In this document: piece after piece, positions 1-10,976 of the stretch
Layout of the letters: the number at the start of each line of letters is the position of its first letter
How positions within the stretch are numbered: the first letter of the stretch is position 1
NCBI GenBank assembly: GCA_019009955.1
Contig: CM032233.1
Location: 16,594,501 to 16,658,500, forward strand
Reading direction: 5' to 3'
Source: Riptortus pedestris
Lineage: Eukaryota > Arthropoda > Insecta > Hemiptera > Alydidae
DNA length: 64,000 nucleotides
The notes under the pieces: model-generated
Seen by the model: only the letters and a program-made list of their open reading frames with translations
What the model was told of the DNA's origin: nothing
Databases searched by the model: none
Program-made: the position numbers and the translations under genes

Positions 1-271
1 GATCTCTATTTTTTTTAATATTTTTTAAAACAAGAAATTTGTATTAAATTTTGATGGGCCATGTGGAAAGGAGTGCAGCTTTGCATCGTGCCTTTATTTA
101 TATAAATGATAATTTATAATTCTCGCCGAATGCTTTATAACGACTGTAGATAAATTCTGGAGGTCGTTTGTGGATAATCCCAGTTCTTTTAAAGTTTCGG
201 CTGTCCTTTGGGATATTGCACCTCTTGCACCTATCAGCAGACCTTTGACGCTCCATTTTTCAATAGCGTAG

Positions 272-603
272 TAGTGGCGGCTCGTAGCTAAAATTAGTGG
301 GGGTGCTGCTCCAGAAAATGTTTACCCTTAGCTTTACGCCTGGAGCTTCATCTGTGCGCATGCTCACAACAGTCAAACACCTCGCCGCTGGAACTGTGAA
401 GTGCAGAGTTGCATACAAAGATTTTTGTATGTTTTTTCATAAGCTGGGGGATGGTTACTGCATTAAGCTTAAGGATTATAAATTATACAAGTATAAAGAA
501 AGAATTAAAGAAAAAAGGCTCATTATATTAAATGTTATAGATAATATCAAGTAGAAATGGGGGGTACTGCAGTTCCACAGTGCCTATACGCGAGCCGCCA
601 CTG
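272..603 (+). mobile_element. Short hAT-type element inside the R2-like relic
   Basis: About 330 bp bounded by inverted repeats: left TAGTGGCGGCTCG, right complement CAGTGGCGGCTCG. This terminus type is seen in hAT elements. It splits the R2-like endonuclease. No matching 8-bp flanks were found and roughly 60 codons of the host element are missing at the junction, so the insertion was followed or accompanied by a deletion. The 85-codon open frame inside resembles nothing I know. Confidence 0.65.
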
Positions 604-901
604 CTCCTTCGTTTTCTATTCTTTTGATAATTACGATGTCTGCTCGTTTCGGCGATCCATCAGACGATTTGCACGCAACTTCTTCATAAACTTCCCAATC
701 TTTGTGGTATCTTTTTATTAGTTGGGCTATGTCTGTTCTTACTTTATGGTGACGGCTGTTGCGCATCAACTCTCCCCATTTGCAAGAACCTAGGACATGA
801 GGTAGGGTTTCAATCTGACTGCAGCGGGTTGATCCTAGATTCCTGTCAGGGATGAGTGCAAAGGAATCATGTTTATATTCATTTTGATAGCCGTCGACCA
901 C
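584..901 (-). pseudogene. R2-like zinc knuckle and endonuclease fragment
   Basis: Encodes CSQIETLPHVLGSCKWGELM followed by RNSRHHKVR and KRADIVII. The C..H...C knuckle next to a basic and acidic core is the layout of the restriction-like endonuclease of R2-type elements. The frame is cut by the 272-603 insertion. Confidence 0.8.
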
Positions 902-1926
902 TCTGAACAGGAAAGGCCCTTCTTCTTAGATACCCATTGATTGCTAGGCTTCCATTCTCTAAAATTGACGACTCCATTCCCTTTGGATTGTAGGCAACTC
1001 CATTCGATAAACGAGTTTTCCCTAAGTTCTTGGCGAATTTTTCTGACATCAATTTTAACCTTTTTTTCTATATGCAAACTGTTGAAGCACTGGGCTATTT
1101 CTTCTTCAATGTTTCTTGAAGCCATCACATAGTCATTATTATCATTGATGAGGGTCAGGCAAATATTGAGGTGTTGAAGAAACGCTTCCCATTCAGCCCT
1201 GAACAAGCCCAATCCTCGCAAGTTTCTTGGTGCATAGATCATCGTATCAGGAGTGTCAGAAGGAAGAGAGAGAATTTCTTTGATACAGCTTCTCATGACT
1301 TTATCAATTTTCACAAGAAACGATGGCTTTAGGTCTTTAAGAGGGGAACATTGGAGTGGATAAAATATAGTGGGCCATATATACTGATTTATAATATTCA
1401 GTTTTTGATCTTCCTTCATTAAAGGGCTGGAACAAAGTAAGTTTAATTTTTTAACAAATGCATCTATTATATTTGGCTTGTCAAGTCTTATCTCTTCTTC
1501 AAAATTAATTCCGAGATATTTTATTTTTTCCTTGTTATCAATGGAATCAATTTTAATGCCATCAATTGTTGAAATAATATCTTTTTTCAGAATGTCCTTT
1601 TCATTTTTGATGGCCGTAGACTTGCTATTGTTTATTTCCAACGCAATTTTACGAAGGCAGTCCACTGCAAGGCCCAGTAAATGTTCAGCAGACTCTTCAT
1701 CCTTTGCTATAATGGCAATATCGTCTGCAAAGCCACAAACTGTAAGATTTGGTAAGCCATTTACAAGTGGGTAACCGTAAGCAGTTACAATTTCATTTTC
1801 AGACAGTTCTTGGAGAATGAAATCTATTGCAGCGTTAAATATTACTGGAGATAGTGGCGCACCCTGGGCTACCCCTTTCTTAATATCGATGGTTATTTTG
1901 TTCTGCTTTGAAGGGCCTATGATGCT
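835..1926 (-). pseudogene. R2-like RT fragment with FADD and thumb
   Basis: Continues the frame of the upstream fragment. Contains KKGVAQGAPLSPVIFNAAID, CGFADDIAII, and the later YLGINFEEE and LPSDTPDTM...GGL-type region (here LRGLGLFRAEWEA) that follows the RT in R2-type proteins. It ends by frameshift near 880. Confidence 0.85.
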
Positions 1927-2202
1927 TCATTTGTTCCCTATTAGTAGTTGAAGAATTAAATCTTTTAAATTTTGTGGAATGGGGTGTGTAGACAAACATG
2001 TCTTGATATGCTCATGCCCAATGGTATCAAAAGCCTTTGTAACATCCAGAAACACAATACAGCAATCGTTTTTTCTTCTTTTAGCGTCTTGAATGCAGCC
2101 GTTAATTATAGAAGAATTAATGAATGTACCTGGAAAAGAAGTAAATCCTCTCTGGTGAGTTGATAGCTCTAAATATCGCCTTAATTTCTTGTCCAATGCC
2201 AA
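1927..2202 (-). pseudogene. R2-like RT fragment
   Basis: Open stretch of the R2-like element covering RT palm motif A: FLDVTKAFDTIGHE has the catalytic Asp. A single in-frame TGA near 1926 separates it from motifs B (QGAPLSP) and C (FADD), which continue in the same frame to 835. Confidence 0.85.
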
Positions 2203-3197
2203 TAGTTATTGTGGGCGATAATTGGAGACGCTGTCTTTGTCACCAGACTTATGTATGAGAACAGTCCTTCCAACATTTAGACATTCCGGAAAAAAGCTCC
2301 ATTTCAACATATAGTCGGCTATGGATGTAAGAATATTGTAGCATTTAGTGTCGCGGATAGTTCTTACATATATACCATCAGTACCTGGAATCTAAAGACA
2401 TCCCATTACATGCAGCTCCAATGTCTTCATTAGCTTGTATCATATTTTCTGGAGTATCAGGAAAGTTCTAATAATCGTTCAACGTGTTCATATTTTCAGT
2501 TCCGAAAATATTTTCGAAATGATTATTTATTATTTCGGAATCTATGTTAGATTTCACTTGATCATTAGAATTATTTTAAATGTTGTTAACAATTTCTTTT
2601 CTTTGTAATAATATAGGTATTGAGCCAATTCAAATTTATATCGATTTCGATGACACTTTGCATCCCACTTGCTTTTCTATTCTGGATTGTTCGTTCTAGA
2701 ATACGTATAACTATCCGGGTTATCTTTGCGTCTTTGTTTCGCTTGGTAATATTTTGTAGCTGGGTGAATTGGACCTTTGCCATTCATTTGGCTCGTCCGT
2801 AATCAATTGACAAACTTGATAAGTGCATTTTGAAAGAGGTTGTCATTTCTTTCGATTAATATTAAATTGTTGAACATTATTTCCCGATTCCTAATAATAT
2901 CATTTGGGTTATTGTCATGTGATCCGTCTAGATTAGCCTTATCAGTATTCACATTGGAACTAGATTCTGATATCCCAGCCAATGTCTCCCTGTATTCTTC
3001 TGGGTGCGCCTTACTAAGATGGATTTTTTGGCATTTAGATAATTTTCCACATATTTGGCATTTATCAGAAGTATTAATATTTAAACCTGTAACATGGCTT
3101 CTTGCTTATGTCTATCTATCCCTGTTCGGGTATAAAATTTATTACATATTTCGCAAAGTATAGAGTCTTCCACGATGACAGGCTGTTCATCTGGCAT

Positions 3198-3380
3198 TGT
3201 CTAATTTATGAAATACTTAAATGTTTTGAGGTTAATCTAAACATACTTATCATACCTTCTTGACATTTGCAGCTTGGTGTGGGGGGGGGTCTTGATTTCC
3301 ACAGGTAGAGGTGGTTTCTTAGCTTGAATCCTAGTGTTTGATTTGTCGTTCTTGGCTGTTTTACACACACATATATATAC
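3198..3380. other. Gene-free stretch with G-run
   Basis: Upstream flank of the R2-like element: a run of ten G at about 3280-3290 and a short CA/TA microsatellite ending at 3380. No gene seen. Confidence 0.5.
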
Positions 3381-3509
3381 AGTTTTGAACGGACCTAATT
3401 TTCGTCATCTCCTACCTAGAATTGATGGACATTTAAGGGAAATTTTCAAAAATCGCGTCATGAGTACGAGCTCAGTAACTGACTTTCTTCAAGGGAAATC
3501 TGCTAAAAA
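3381..3509 (+). repeat. Dispersed repeat family X, copy 1
   Basis: Starts after a CA/TA microsatellite with TTTTGAACGGACCTAATTTT, holds ATTGATGGACATTTAA in the middle and ends with AAGGGAAATCTGCTAAAA. The same order appears at 13176-13300, 14555-14690 (minus) and 58985-59085, with fragments elsewhere. Confidence 0.8.
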
Positions 3510-5890
3510 TAGAGCCAGCGGCTCTGCTCTACTCCAGGGAGGTATCACTATGGTTGACACTTCAACGAGGTCAAACTATGTTATCGTCTCAGGAGCTTTA
3601 GGTGATAACACTATGGTTATCACTTCTGGTAGGTAACACGACTGTCATTGGGACCAACAAAAATTTCCAAAATGATGTATACCCTACCTAGGAAATGCCC
3701 TAGACGACATGTTACGTTGCTAATGGACGTCCAGGACGTATCGGCCGAATATAAGAAGGCTAGATACCAGATGAATTCCTGAGAAAGTAGAAAAGGAGCT
3801 GCCTTAGATGGCGGAGTGGAACACATAGCTGGCTACTTTTCTGCAGAAATACCTCAGAAGAGTTGAGGATAGTAATATTGGTAATGCTAGAGGTTTTAAT
3901 TTTACTGTGAGATCCGCAACAATGGTTGGTTCAAAAGTGTATCTTCCGACACAAAACAATTTGCAAATACACGGCGTAGGCATTTAATCTTGATTTCACT
4001 GGATCTATGAGAACGTTTTATTTTTTAATTTGTGCTTCATGACAACTTCAAGGTTATAGTGAACAAAAATAATTGCACACTCCCTCCAAATTATTACTCT
4101 TGGAACACCGAATAGATAAATTCAAAATGTGCCTTGTCTAAATTATTTATTGTGTTACTTCCATGAAAGGAGAATATTGCTAAAAGCTCAGTCCCTCCAA
4201 ATATGGTTAGTCCCATTCACTATGTTCGAACGCACTAGATCAGATAACTTACACTCTGTTTAGATTACTAAATCCAGCCAAATAAAGTGAACATGGAGTG
4301 TACAGCCTTTTATAAAAAGCAATGCATCTTCTGAAAGGTCAATTGCATATTAAAGCTAATACAGTAGTTACAGAAAACCTCTCCATTCATCACTCTTATT
4401 TTTATGTTAGAGCAAAGAGCATTTGTTTTATAACATAGATCAGAGTTTCTCTGCCAATGGACTGAATTAAAAATTAACATTTGCATTCAAAATGTATCAA
4501 AACAGGACTAACTCAATAACTGCTTCTACTAAACCAGTCAGTTTAAAACCTCGGTTGGCAAACACCTATAAGCTACCATTTGTCAACTAACTATACTCTT
4601 TGCAGACGTTTGAAATCGGTTATATCTGAGATACGTTCTTTGGCCTCATACTATTTGTATTTTCGATGAAAACTCAGTATTTAACACCATAAAGATTGTT
4701 TTCTTTAAACATTTTTCTTATCCATGTACTGTAAATGTATATTTTTAAGTATCTTACAATTTTAATTACACTGCCAAATGTTGGCGGGCCTTGAAAAATA
4801 AATATAAGTTTAATAAGCAAGATCTATTCAATAGTTAACATCGTTTATTTCTTGAGCAAAATTATTTAATTTTTGGCCACCTTAGTTTATCGGTACTCCC
4901 TTATAACAAATTACTATTATTTGATCATTTATTTTGTTATTAGGCGCTCTCTTTCGTACACAAATGAATGCATATCTATTAGTTTAGAGGTGAAAAATCC
5001 AACAAAATGCTTAATTATTTCTTAATAATTTATTATTTTTATACTGCTAACCATTACAGATTACAACTCATCATAGGTCACCACCAGAAACACCAATACA
5101 TTTCTTTCACTACAACATAATTTTCAGAGATTATAATGCACCACTAGTGAGCTCCAACAGGACTATTTTGTTGGGATCCCACCGTCTATTCTGGAGTAAA
5201 CTGCATTCTACTCAGGCTTTTGAATTTTATTCATTAGGAGTTTCACGACAACTTGTTGAGGGGCATGATATTTATTTTACTCACTCTAACCTTGTTATTA
5301 GAAAGTACTAATCAAAGAATGAAAAGTTCATTAATTAAATCCTTTCATAGATTCAATAATATATCGTTGAATAATAGTAATAAATAGTCTCCAAAATGGA
5401 TGAAATATTTAGTAACTTTGACATATTACTTTCTCCTCTTCTCACTTCCCCTACACCCAATAATCATACCTTCAAATACATAGCATGTGCTTCGTCATCC
5501 CTCCCATGCTTTAATAAATCTTCAACTCTCTCTTATTATTCATTTAAGTAGTTCTGGGCCAAATCCACTATTAAGATGTTTCTAGTAGGTTGTAATATAT
5601 TTTAAGCACCCCGCTATCGCTCCTATAAACCAGTAAACGAACAACATCGTTATTTTTTTATTATCCATCCTTATAAGTATTTTAATTAATGTAATCCATT
5701 TATAATAGTAGTGAAGCTTAGCTAAAGCGATTACTTGATCAAATGTTGGACTATTATGTTCTTGAGTAATTCGGCTTCTTCTAGGTAACTAAACTACTTT
5801 ACGCTTTAAATCATTGTGTTTCTATTGAGTGTGTATGCATGTTTATCAAATGTCCATCAATTCTAGATAGGAGATGGAGAAAATGGGGCC
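3510..5890. other. Gene-free AT-rich stretch
   Basis: I found no coding region here. There is a pair of imperfect copies of a TATCACTATGGTTGACACTT-like phrase at about 3541-3630. A minus-oriented fragment of family X (TGTCCATCAATTCTAGATAG) sits at about 5845-5875. Confidence 0.5.
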
Positions 5891-5899
5891 CGTCATTTT

Positions 5900-6345
5900 T
5901 GTTTGTTTTCAAACTTACGATATATAATTGTTACATGTAAAACTAATTCGTTAATGGTTGAAGTTGGATTATTGATTAGAGGGGGAATTACAAAAAAATC
6001 AAAGTATCTCAATTATTTTTAGTCGGGTCGAAAAATTTTATACAACCAATCTTGTTGTAAGTTTTATTTTCTATAAATGTTATTTTTTCCACTTTTTCTC
6101 TAACTTGATTATTCACCGAAATTTATGAATTTTTCATGTTCTAAACACCTCCACTTTTAGTCATCGCAGTTTAAAAATAAGTGTCATACATGTCTTTTCC
6201 AAGCTTAAATGCCAAAAGTATTTGAACAAGACTTTATTAGTTGAGAAACATGCAAATACTTTGTGCGATGACTTCATTATATTTCTCGAGTCAAAAATAA
6301 AAAAAGTCCGTCTCGCAGGGGCTACGTAAACTAAGCAGATTTCCC
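5900..6345. repeat. Family Y repeat, rearranged copy
   Basis: Shares several phrases with the near-complete Y copy at 39580-40410: GTTAATGG..GAA, CAA..TATCTC..TTATT, ACCAATCTTGTT, and CATGCAAATAC..TGTG..GATGAC. It closes with the terminal phrase in reverse complement: CAGGGGCTACGTAAACTAAG then CAGATTTCCC. Parts are in mixed order and orientation. Confidence 0.6.
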
Positions 6346-6780
6346 TCTTGAATTTTAACAATATATAAATCTACATACTGGTAACACCACAGTGAATATT
6401 AAGTGAATAAGTACAAACGAATAAGAAATATTTCAGTCAATTTTAGTAACCTCCCTACAGAAAGCGTCTGCAATGCAAACGAACAGGTCTGCCAACCTCT
6501 CACCGGAAAGAAAAACAATTAATGAATTATATCAGAATATAACATATTAAGTTTATTGAAAACTATTTATTATATCTAGTACTGTCATTTATAATGAATC
6601 AGAATAATTTTTATCTCAATCAATGAATGTTTAGTAGTCCATGAACTTAAGAAGGAGGGGGGGGAGGGTGTCACCAGAACATATTTACATGTATTTCATA
6701 TAATAAAGGTCTCTTGAAAGCTATATTTGGTATTTAGGCTTCGAATTATGTGGTTTATGATATAACAGAGTATCGTTTAT

Positions 6781-6970
6781 ATAACATGATTAGAAGTGGA
6801 GGTTTGCTGAAGACTGAAAACTGCAAATATCTCGGTTAATATTCAAGATAGAGAATAAATGTATATAACAACATTTATAGTAAATTTAGTATAAATCTTG
6901 AATATTAACCGAGATATTTGCATTTTTCAGTTTTTAGTCTTCAGCAAACCTCCACTTCTAATCATGTTAT
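6781..6970. repeat. Foldback (large inverted repeat)
   Basis: Left arm 6781-6848 and right arm 6896-6970 are reverse complements over nearly their full length, from ATAACATGATTAGAAGTGGA inwards to ATTCAAGA, with a spacer of about 47 nt. The right arm has a short extra insertion. The arms contain the TATCTCGGTTAATATTCAAG phrase also found in family Y. Confidence 0.85.
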
Positions 6971-7089
6971 ATGACAGAATTCCAGGTCCGATTTTAGCCA
7001 ATACACAGTTTTGTGTTGGCTGAAACGTTATTTGGTATTTAAGCTTAGAATAAAGTAATCTTGATATGACAGGTCTTAGTTAATATGAC

Positions 7090-7330
7090 ATGAGTAGGAT
7101 TAGGGGTTTGCTGAAGGCTCAAAACTAAAAATTCCAAATATCTCAGTTAATTTTCATGATAGTACAAATATGTATAAAACAACATTTATAGATAACTAAA
7201 TTTGCAATAAGATTGCCTGTATACCATTTTTCGAACCGACATATTCTCCTCCTCTAAACCCACCCCCCTTCCACTAGTCACATTTCCGCCGTTAACGAAC
7301 TTGATCTTTATTAATTGAAATGATTATATC
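7090..7330. repeat. Family Y-related fragment
   Basis: GAGGT..GCTGAAGGCT, TATCTCAGTTAATTTTCATG, ACAACATTTATAGATAACTA and GCAATAAGATTG follow in the same order as in other Y copies and next to the foldback. No gene. Confidence 0.55.
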
Positions 7331-7344
7331 GAGTTTGGTTATTG

Positions 7345-8500
7345 ACAAATATATATATATATAAAATTGTAACCTCTGTCTGTACATTGATTTTTTCGCG
7401 AAATTTCACGATAACTTTTAGTTTCACATGTCATTGACAACATATCTGCATTTTGTTTCTTTCGTGTATGTTTGTTTGTTTATTTGTTTGTTTGTTTGTT
7501 TGTTACCTTTTCACGCATAAACGGCTGAACCGAATTTTATGAAACTTAGTATGTATATTACTAATAACCCAACTTAGACTTTAGGCTATATTAATATCCT
7601 CTGAGACGAACAGGAGTGGGGGTTATAAGGGAAGCCTGAAATTAAAAATAGTGATATTTCGATTCCTATTGGTTTTTCGGCAAATATAAACATAACAAAA
7701 GTTGTTTATTTTGTAATTTAGAGTAACTTTTGTTATATGCACTTTTGCCGTATACGGAAGTATAAATGAGTTATACGCTAAAAACTATAGCGGGAGTCAA
7801 CAATTTATTAGGCACAAAAGATTCAACCGAACTAAATCAAACTCGGTATGTGAATTAGTACTAACGCCTTCCTTATAATAAGCCATACTAACATTTCTAG
7901 GGACGGGCAGGAGTGGGGGTTATATGGGAGGCCTGAAATTAAAAATAGCGATATTTCGTTTCCTATTGCTTATTCAGCAAATAAGCCCATAACAAAAGTT
8001 GTTTATTTTGTTATTTACAGTAACTTTTGTTATATTCACTTTTGCCGTATACGGAAGTATAAATGAGTTATACGCTAAAAACTATAGCGGGAGTCCACAA
8101 TTTGATTTGACACAAAAGACTCAACCGAACTAAACCAAACTGGGTATGTGAATTAACATTAACGCCTTCCTTATAATAAGCCATACTAACATTTCTAGGA
8201 ACGGGCAGGAGTGAGGGTTATAAGGAAGGCCTGAAATTAATAATAGTGGTATTTCGTTTCCTATTGATATGATTATGATTTGAATTATTCACGATGTGTC
8301 AAACAGCGGAGAGGGATTGATTCTTCAAAACTAAAATTTCTATTCTTTAATTCCCCTACCTGACCCTTACGGGAAAACAATACGCCCAGACAGGATTTGT
8401 AGTCGTAGGCATTGAAGCCTTTCCAAAAAAAACATACAATTGTCATTCAGCCTCAATTGATTTCCCGAGCGAAGCCGGACACCTTAGCTAGTAATCTATA
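7345..8500 (-). mobile_element. Family Z element, copy 1 (internally repeated)
   Basis: Read on the minus strand it starts near 8500 with TACTAGCTAAGGTGTCCGGC, carries a 5' block with CCTGACCCTTACGGGAAAAC (reverse), then about three tandem monomers of roughly 300 bp (joints near 8195, 7900 and 7600). It ends with a primer-like phrase ACGGCTGAACCG (complement) and AAAATTTTATATATATA-like sequence near 7345. Same order as copies 43575-45210 and 56621-57640. The flanking phrases resemble Helitron-like short elements of insects; this class is an inference. Confidence 0.65.
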
Positions 8501-8504
8501 TTGA

Positions 8505-8732
8505 CATTTTTAGGAACGACCAGGAGTAGGGAGTAATAATGAGGCATGAAATGCAAAATCACCATATTTCGTTTTATATTGGTTTCTCAGTAAACATGCA
8601 CCTAACAAAAGTTGTTTATTTTGTTATTTAGAGTGATATTTGTTATATACATTTTTGTCGTAGAACGAAGTATAAACGAGATACACACTAAAAACTTGAG
8701 CTGGAGTCATCAATTCTGTTGGGCACTAACTC
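8505..8732 (-). mobile_element. Family Z monomer, left half of interrupted copy
   Basis: A further Z monomer next to the end of copy 1. It stops abruptly at GGGCACTAA (8732), where the Jockey-like element begins. The rest of the same monomer resumes at about 12505. Confidence 0.75.
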
Positions 8733-8733
8733 C

Positions 8734-8882
8734 TGATGGACTCCTGCTCGACTTCCTCTGACCTCTCAACTATCATTTCCTCCCTCCACTCCTTACTAAA
8801 TCACCTAAAAAATCTGATCCTCCCCTTAACTGCACTTCTTCATCAAGTTAGCGAAATCCCATTATCCCCACCTAATTTATGA
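8734..8882 (+). pseudogene. C-terminus of Jockey-like ORF1
   Basis: Frame reading LPLTALLHQVSEIPLSPPNL before TGA at 8880-8882. The hydrophobic end is typical of ORF1 of this group. The stop overlaps the ATG of ORF2 as ATGA (8879-8882), an arrangement that allows re-initiation in related elements. Confidence 0.65.
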
Positions 8883-9163
8883 TTTTTCCAAAATTTAAAC
8901 CTCTCTCCTTTCTCCTCTGGAACTCCAATGGACTGTGCAATCATAAAGACGAACTGACAACACTTCTTCAAGACAAAAACATAGACATTGCACTTCTGAC
9001 GGAAACACATCTTACGAGCCAATACACATTATACATTGACGGATTCAAAACTTACAGGACTGATCATCCGGATGGAACAGCTCATGGAGGTACTGCGGTG
9101 CTTATCAGGGCCAATCTCACTCACTACCTGCTTCCTAATCAGTTCCCATCTAGCCCTTTCTAA
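8879..9163 (+). pseudogene. Jockey-like ORF2: endonuclease N-terminus
   Basis: Encodes LLWNSNGLCNHKDELTTLL and IDIALLTETHLT, the first two motifs of the apurinic-type endonuclease (Asn, and Glu in TETHL). A frameshift follows near 9160; the next motif GGDYNAKH (9295-9320) is read in another frame. Confidence 0.85.
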
Positions 9164-9359
9164 AGCACTACCATAAGTCTTTAATCTGCATCCCCACTTC
9201 CTATCAATGTGTCTGCAGTATACTGCCCTTCTAACAAATCCGAATCGGCACAATTATTTCAAGACTTCTTCAGATACTTGGGCCCTCGATTCATCGCTGG
9301 AGGAGACTACAATGCCAAACATTGTCAATTGCTCCACCTACTGGTCCACTTCCCGTTCT

Positions 9360-10139
9360 AAACTCTCTGAAATAATATACTATTTCATTACCTCAGGCCT
9401 CTCCCGGATCCCTTCATCAGCGTTCACACTAGATGACCTTTCATCCGATCATAGTCCTGGCCTTCTTCAGCTCAACTCAAATTCCCATTTATTCCGATTC
9501 CCCGACAAACCGTCCCTCGCACCTAGACCAGTTGATTGGGAATCCTTTCAAACGTACATCGAAAAGAATCTTGACTTAAATATTTCTCTAACAACGGAAA
9601 CAGAGATAGACGATGCAGTACAATATATAACAGTTACAATTCAAAAATCCCTTCACTACTCGACTCAAACAAAACCACGACAAACGCAATACCAAAAGAG
9701 ACATACCTTCCATCACATTTACGAACTATACTCCAAGAAAAAATACGAGCACGATGAATATGGCAAAACCCCCAGGTATCCTTCTGACAAGATAAAGCTG
9801 AACCAACTAACCAGAAAACTCAAAATAGATTTATCACAGTACTACAATGATTGTTTTAATTCATACACCAAGAACCTTAACACTTCAGATAACTCCTTAT
9901 GGACAACCACTAAACGCCTTCTCTCCTATAAATCCTCCCACCTTCCCATACGTCGTGAGGACGGCAGCTGGGCCAAGTCTGATTATGATGTAGCAACAAC
10001 GTTTGGTCAACACTTGGCCACGGTGTTTACTCCTCACGACGATATCCAAGACCCCCCCCCACCTTTCTTCCTTTGTCGCCAATCAACTGGACATACCTCT
10101 TCCCTTATCGATTCCTCCTCCAGCATTCAATCTATCTGA
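9360..10139 (+). pseudogene. Jockey-like ORF2: middle part
   Basis: Encodes the SDHSP endonuclease motif (LDDLSSDHSPGLL, about 9430-9465), then WESFQTYIE, LTRKLKIDLSQYYNDCFN and LWTTTKRLLSYKSS, the usual connector before the RT. The frame ends at the insertion point near 10140. Confidence 0.85.
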
Positions 10140-10149
10140 AGTTATTAAT
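10013..10149 (+). repeat. Flanking direct repeat, left copy
   Basis: Starts CTTGGCCACGGTGTTTACTC and ends GAAGTTATTAAT. The right copy at 10837-10976 differs only by the length of a C-run and two substitutions seen by eye. This is the target sequence duplicated on both sides of the 687-bp insert. Confidence 0.95.
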
Positions 10150-10836
10150 GAATGAATGAATATTTTTATTGCTTATAAAAATTTAACAATTTTATAGCAA
10201 GGGTTCAGCCCTCTTCTTTTTTTCATATAAACATAAACAGAGAATTCTTTTTAAAAAAAATAAAATAACAAAAAACAAAAACTATATACAATAATTACTA
10301 TAGAAAAAAAAGACAAAACATTAATTTCATTTTAATTATTATATTGTTTGTATTTTTTTACCTCTGACGTAAAGACCTTTAAGTATGAAAACATATATGT
10401 AGTTTATTTTATTCTTGTCCATAAGGTCAAATAAATTATCCATGGATTGCTGTGGAATGTTGAGACATGTTTGAGAGGTTTCTTCTATCTGCTAAAACAG
10501 GGCATGTAAGGATGAAGTGCGAAACGGTGCCTTGGCTATCTACGCAAAGGGGGCATGGCTTTTCTGGATTGAATATGTAAATTGTCCTACCAACTATCAA
10601 TCTTTGATTTTTTGTACCTAATAAACGGATTTGAGATATCACTTTGGTCTTTAAAAATGGCACATTTTTATACAGGTACTCCTCGCCTCTGCCAAGAGAG
10701 CTAATTCTTCTAAAGTACTGGCTATATGTGCTGTTTAAAACTCTTTCTATATCTAACGAGATTAAATGGTTCTCGAGCCTCTAAATATGTCTTTATTTTT
10801 CCATTAATATTTTCCGCCACTTCCAATTCCTCCAAG
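10150..10836 (-). mobile_element. 3' fragment of another non-LTR retrotransposon inside the Jockey-like copy
   Basis: A 687-bp insert. On the minus strand it carries a zinc knuckle CPLCVDSQGTVSHFILTCP (about 10563-10500), then a long non-coding stretch and a tail of ATTC units next to the right-hand joint (10145-10160). The knuckle is of the kind that ends ORF2 in I- and Jockey-type elements. It is flanked on both sides by copies of the same 137-140 bp host sequence. Confidence 0.75.
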
Positions 10837-10976
10837 CTTGGCCAAGGTGTTTACTCCTCACGACGATATCCAAGACCCCCCCCCCCCACCTTTCTTCCTT
10901 TGTCGCCAATCAACTGAACATACCTCTTCCCTTATCGATTCCTCCTCCAGCATTCAATCTATCTGAAGTTATTAAT
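10837..10976 (+). repeat. Flanking direct repeat, right copy
   Basis: Starts CTTGGCCAAGGTGTTTACTC and ends GAAGTTATTAAT, after which the host ORF2 resumes (EVINIINKLPPNKAPGYD). Partner of 10013-10149. Confidence 0.95.

Larger units (their letters stand above)
90..3197 (-). mobile_element. R2-like non-LTR retrotransposon, decayed
   Basis: Minus-strand relic of an R2/NeSL-type element with one long protein. From its 5' end: a Met at 3197 with a zinc-finger start CEICNKF, a second finger CQICGKL...H (around 3060-3000), then reverse transcriptase blocks GTDGIYVRTI, FPECLNVGRTVLIHK, FLDVTKAFDTIGHEH (2202-1927), KKGVAQGAPLSP and the catalytic CGFADD (about 1740). After the RT come LPSDTP..MIYAPRNLRGLGL and a zinc-knuckle/restriction-like endonuclease region with LPHVLGSC (about 900-600). 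The C-terminal piece EKWSVKGLLIGARGAIS lies at about 270-200. Damage: stops near 3080, 2205 and 1926, frameshifts near 3090 and 880, and an insertion at 272-603. RLE-type elements are known; the exact clade is inferred. Confidence 0.85.

Noticed and set aside
297..554. 85-codon frame inside the short hAT-type element
   Set aside because: No similarity to hAT transposase; the element is too short to be autonomous.
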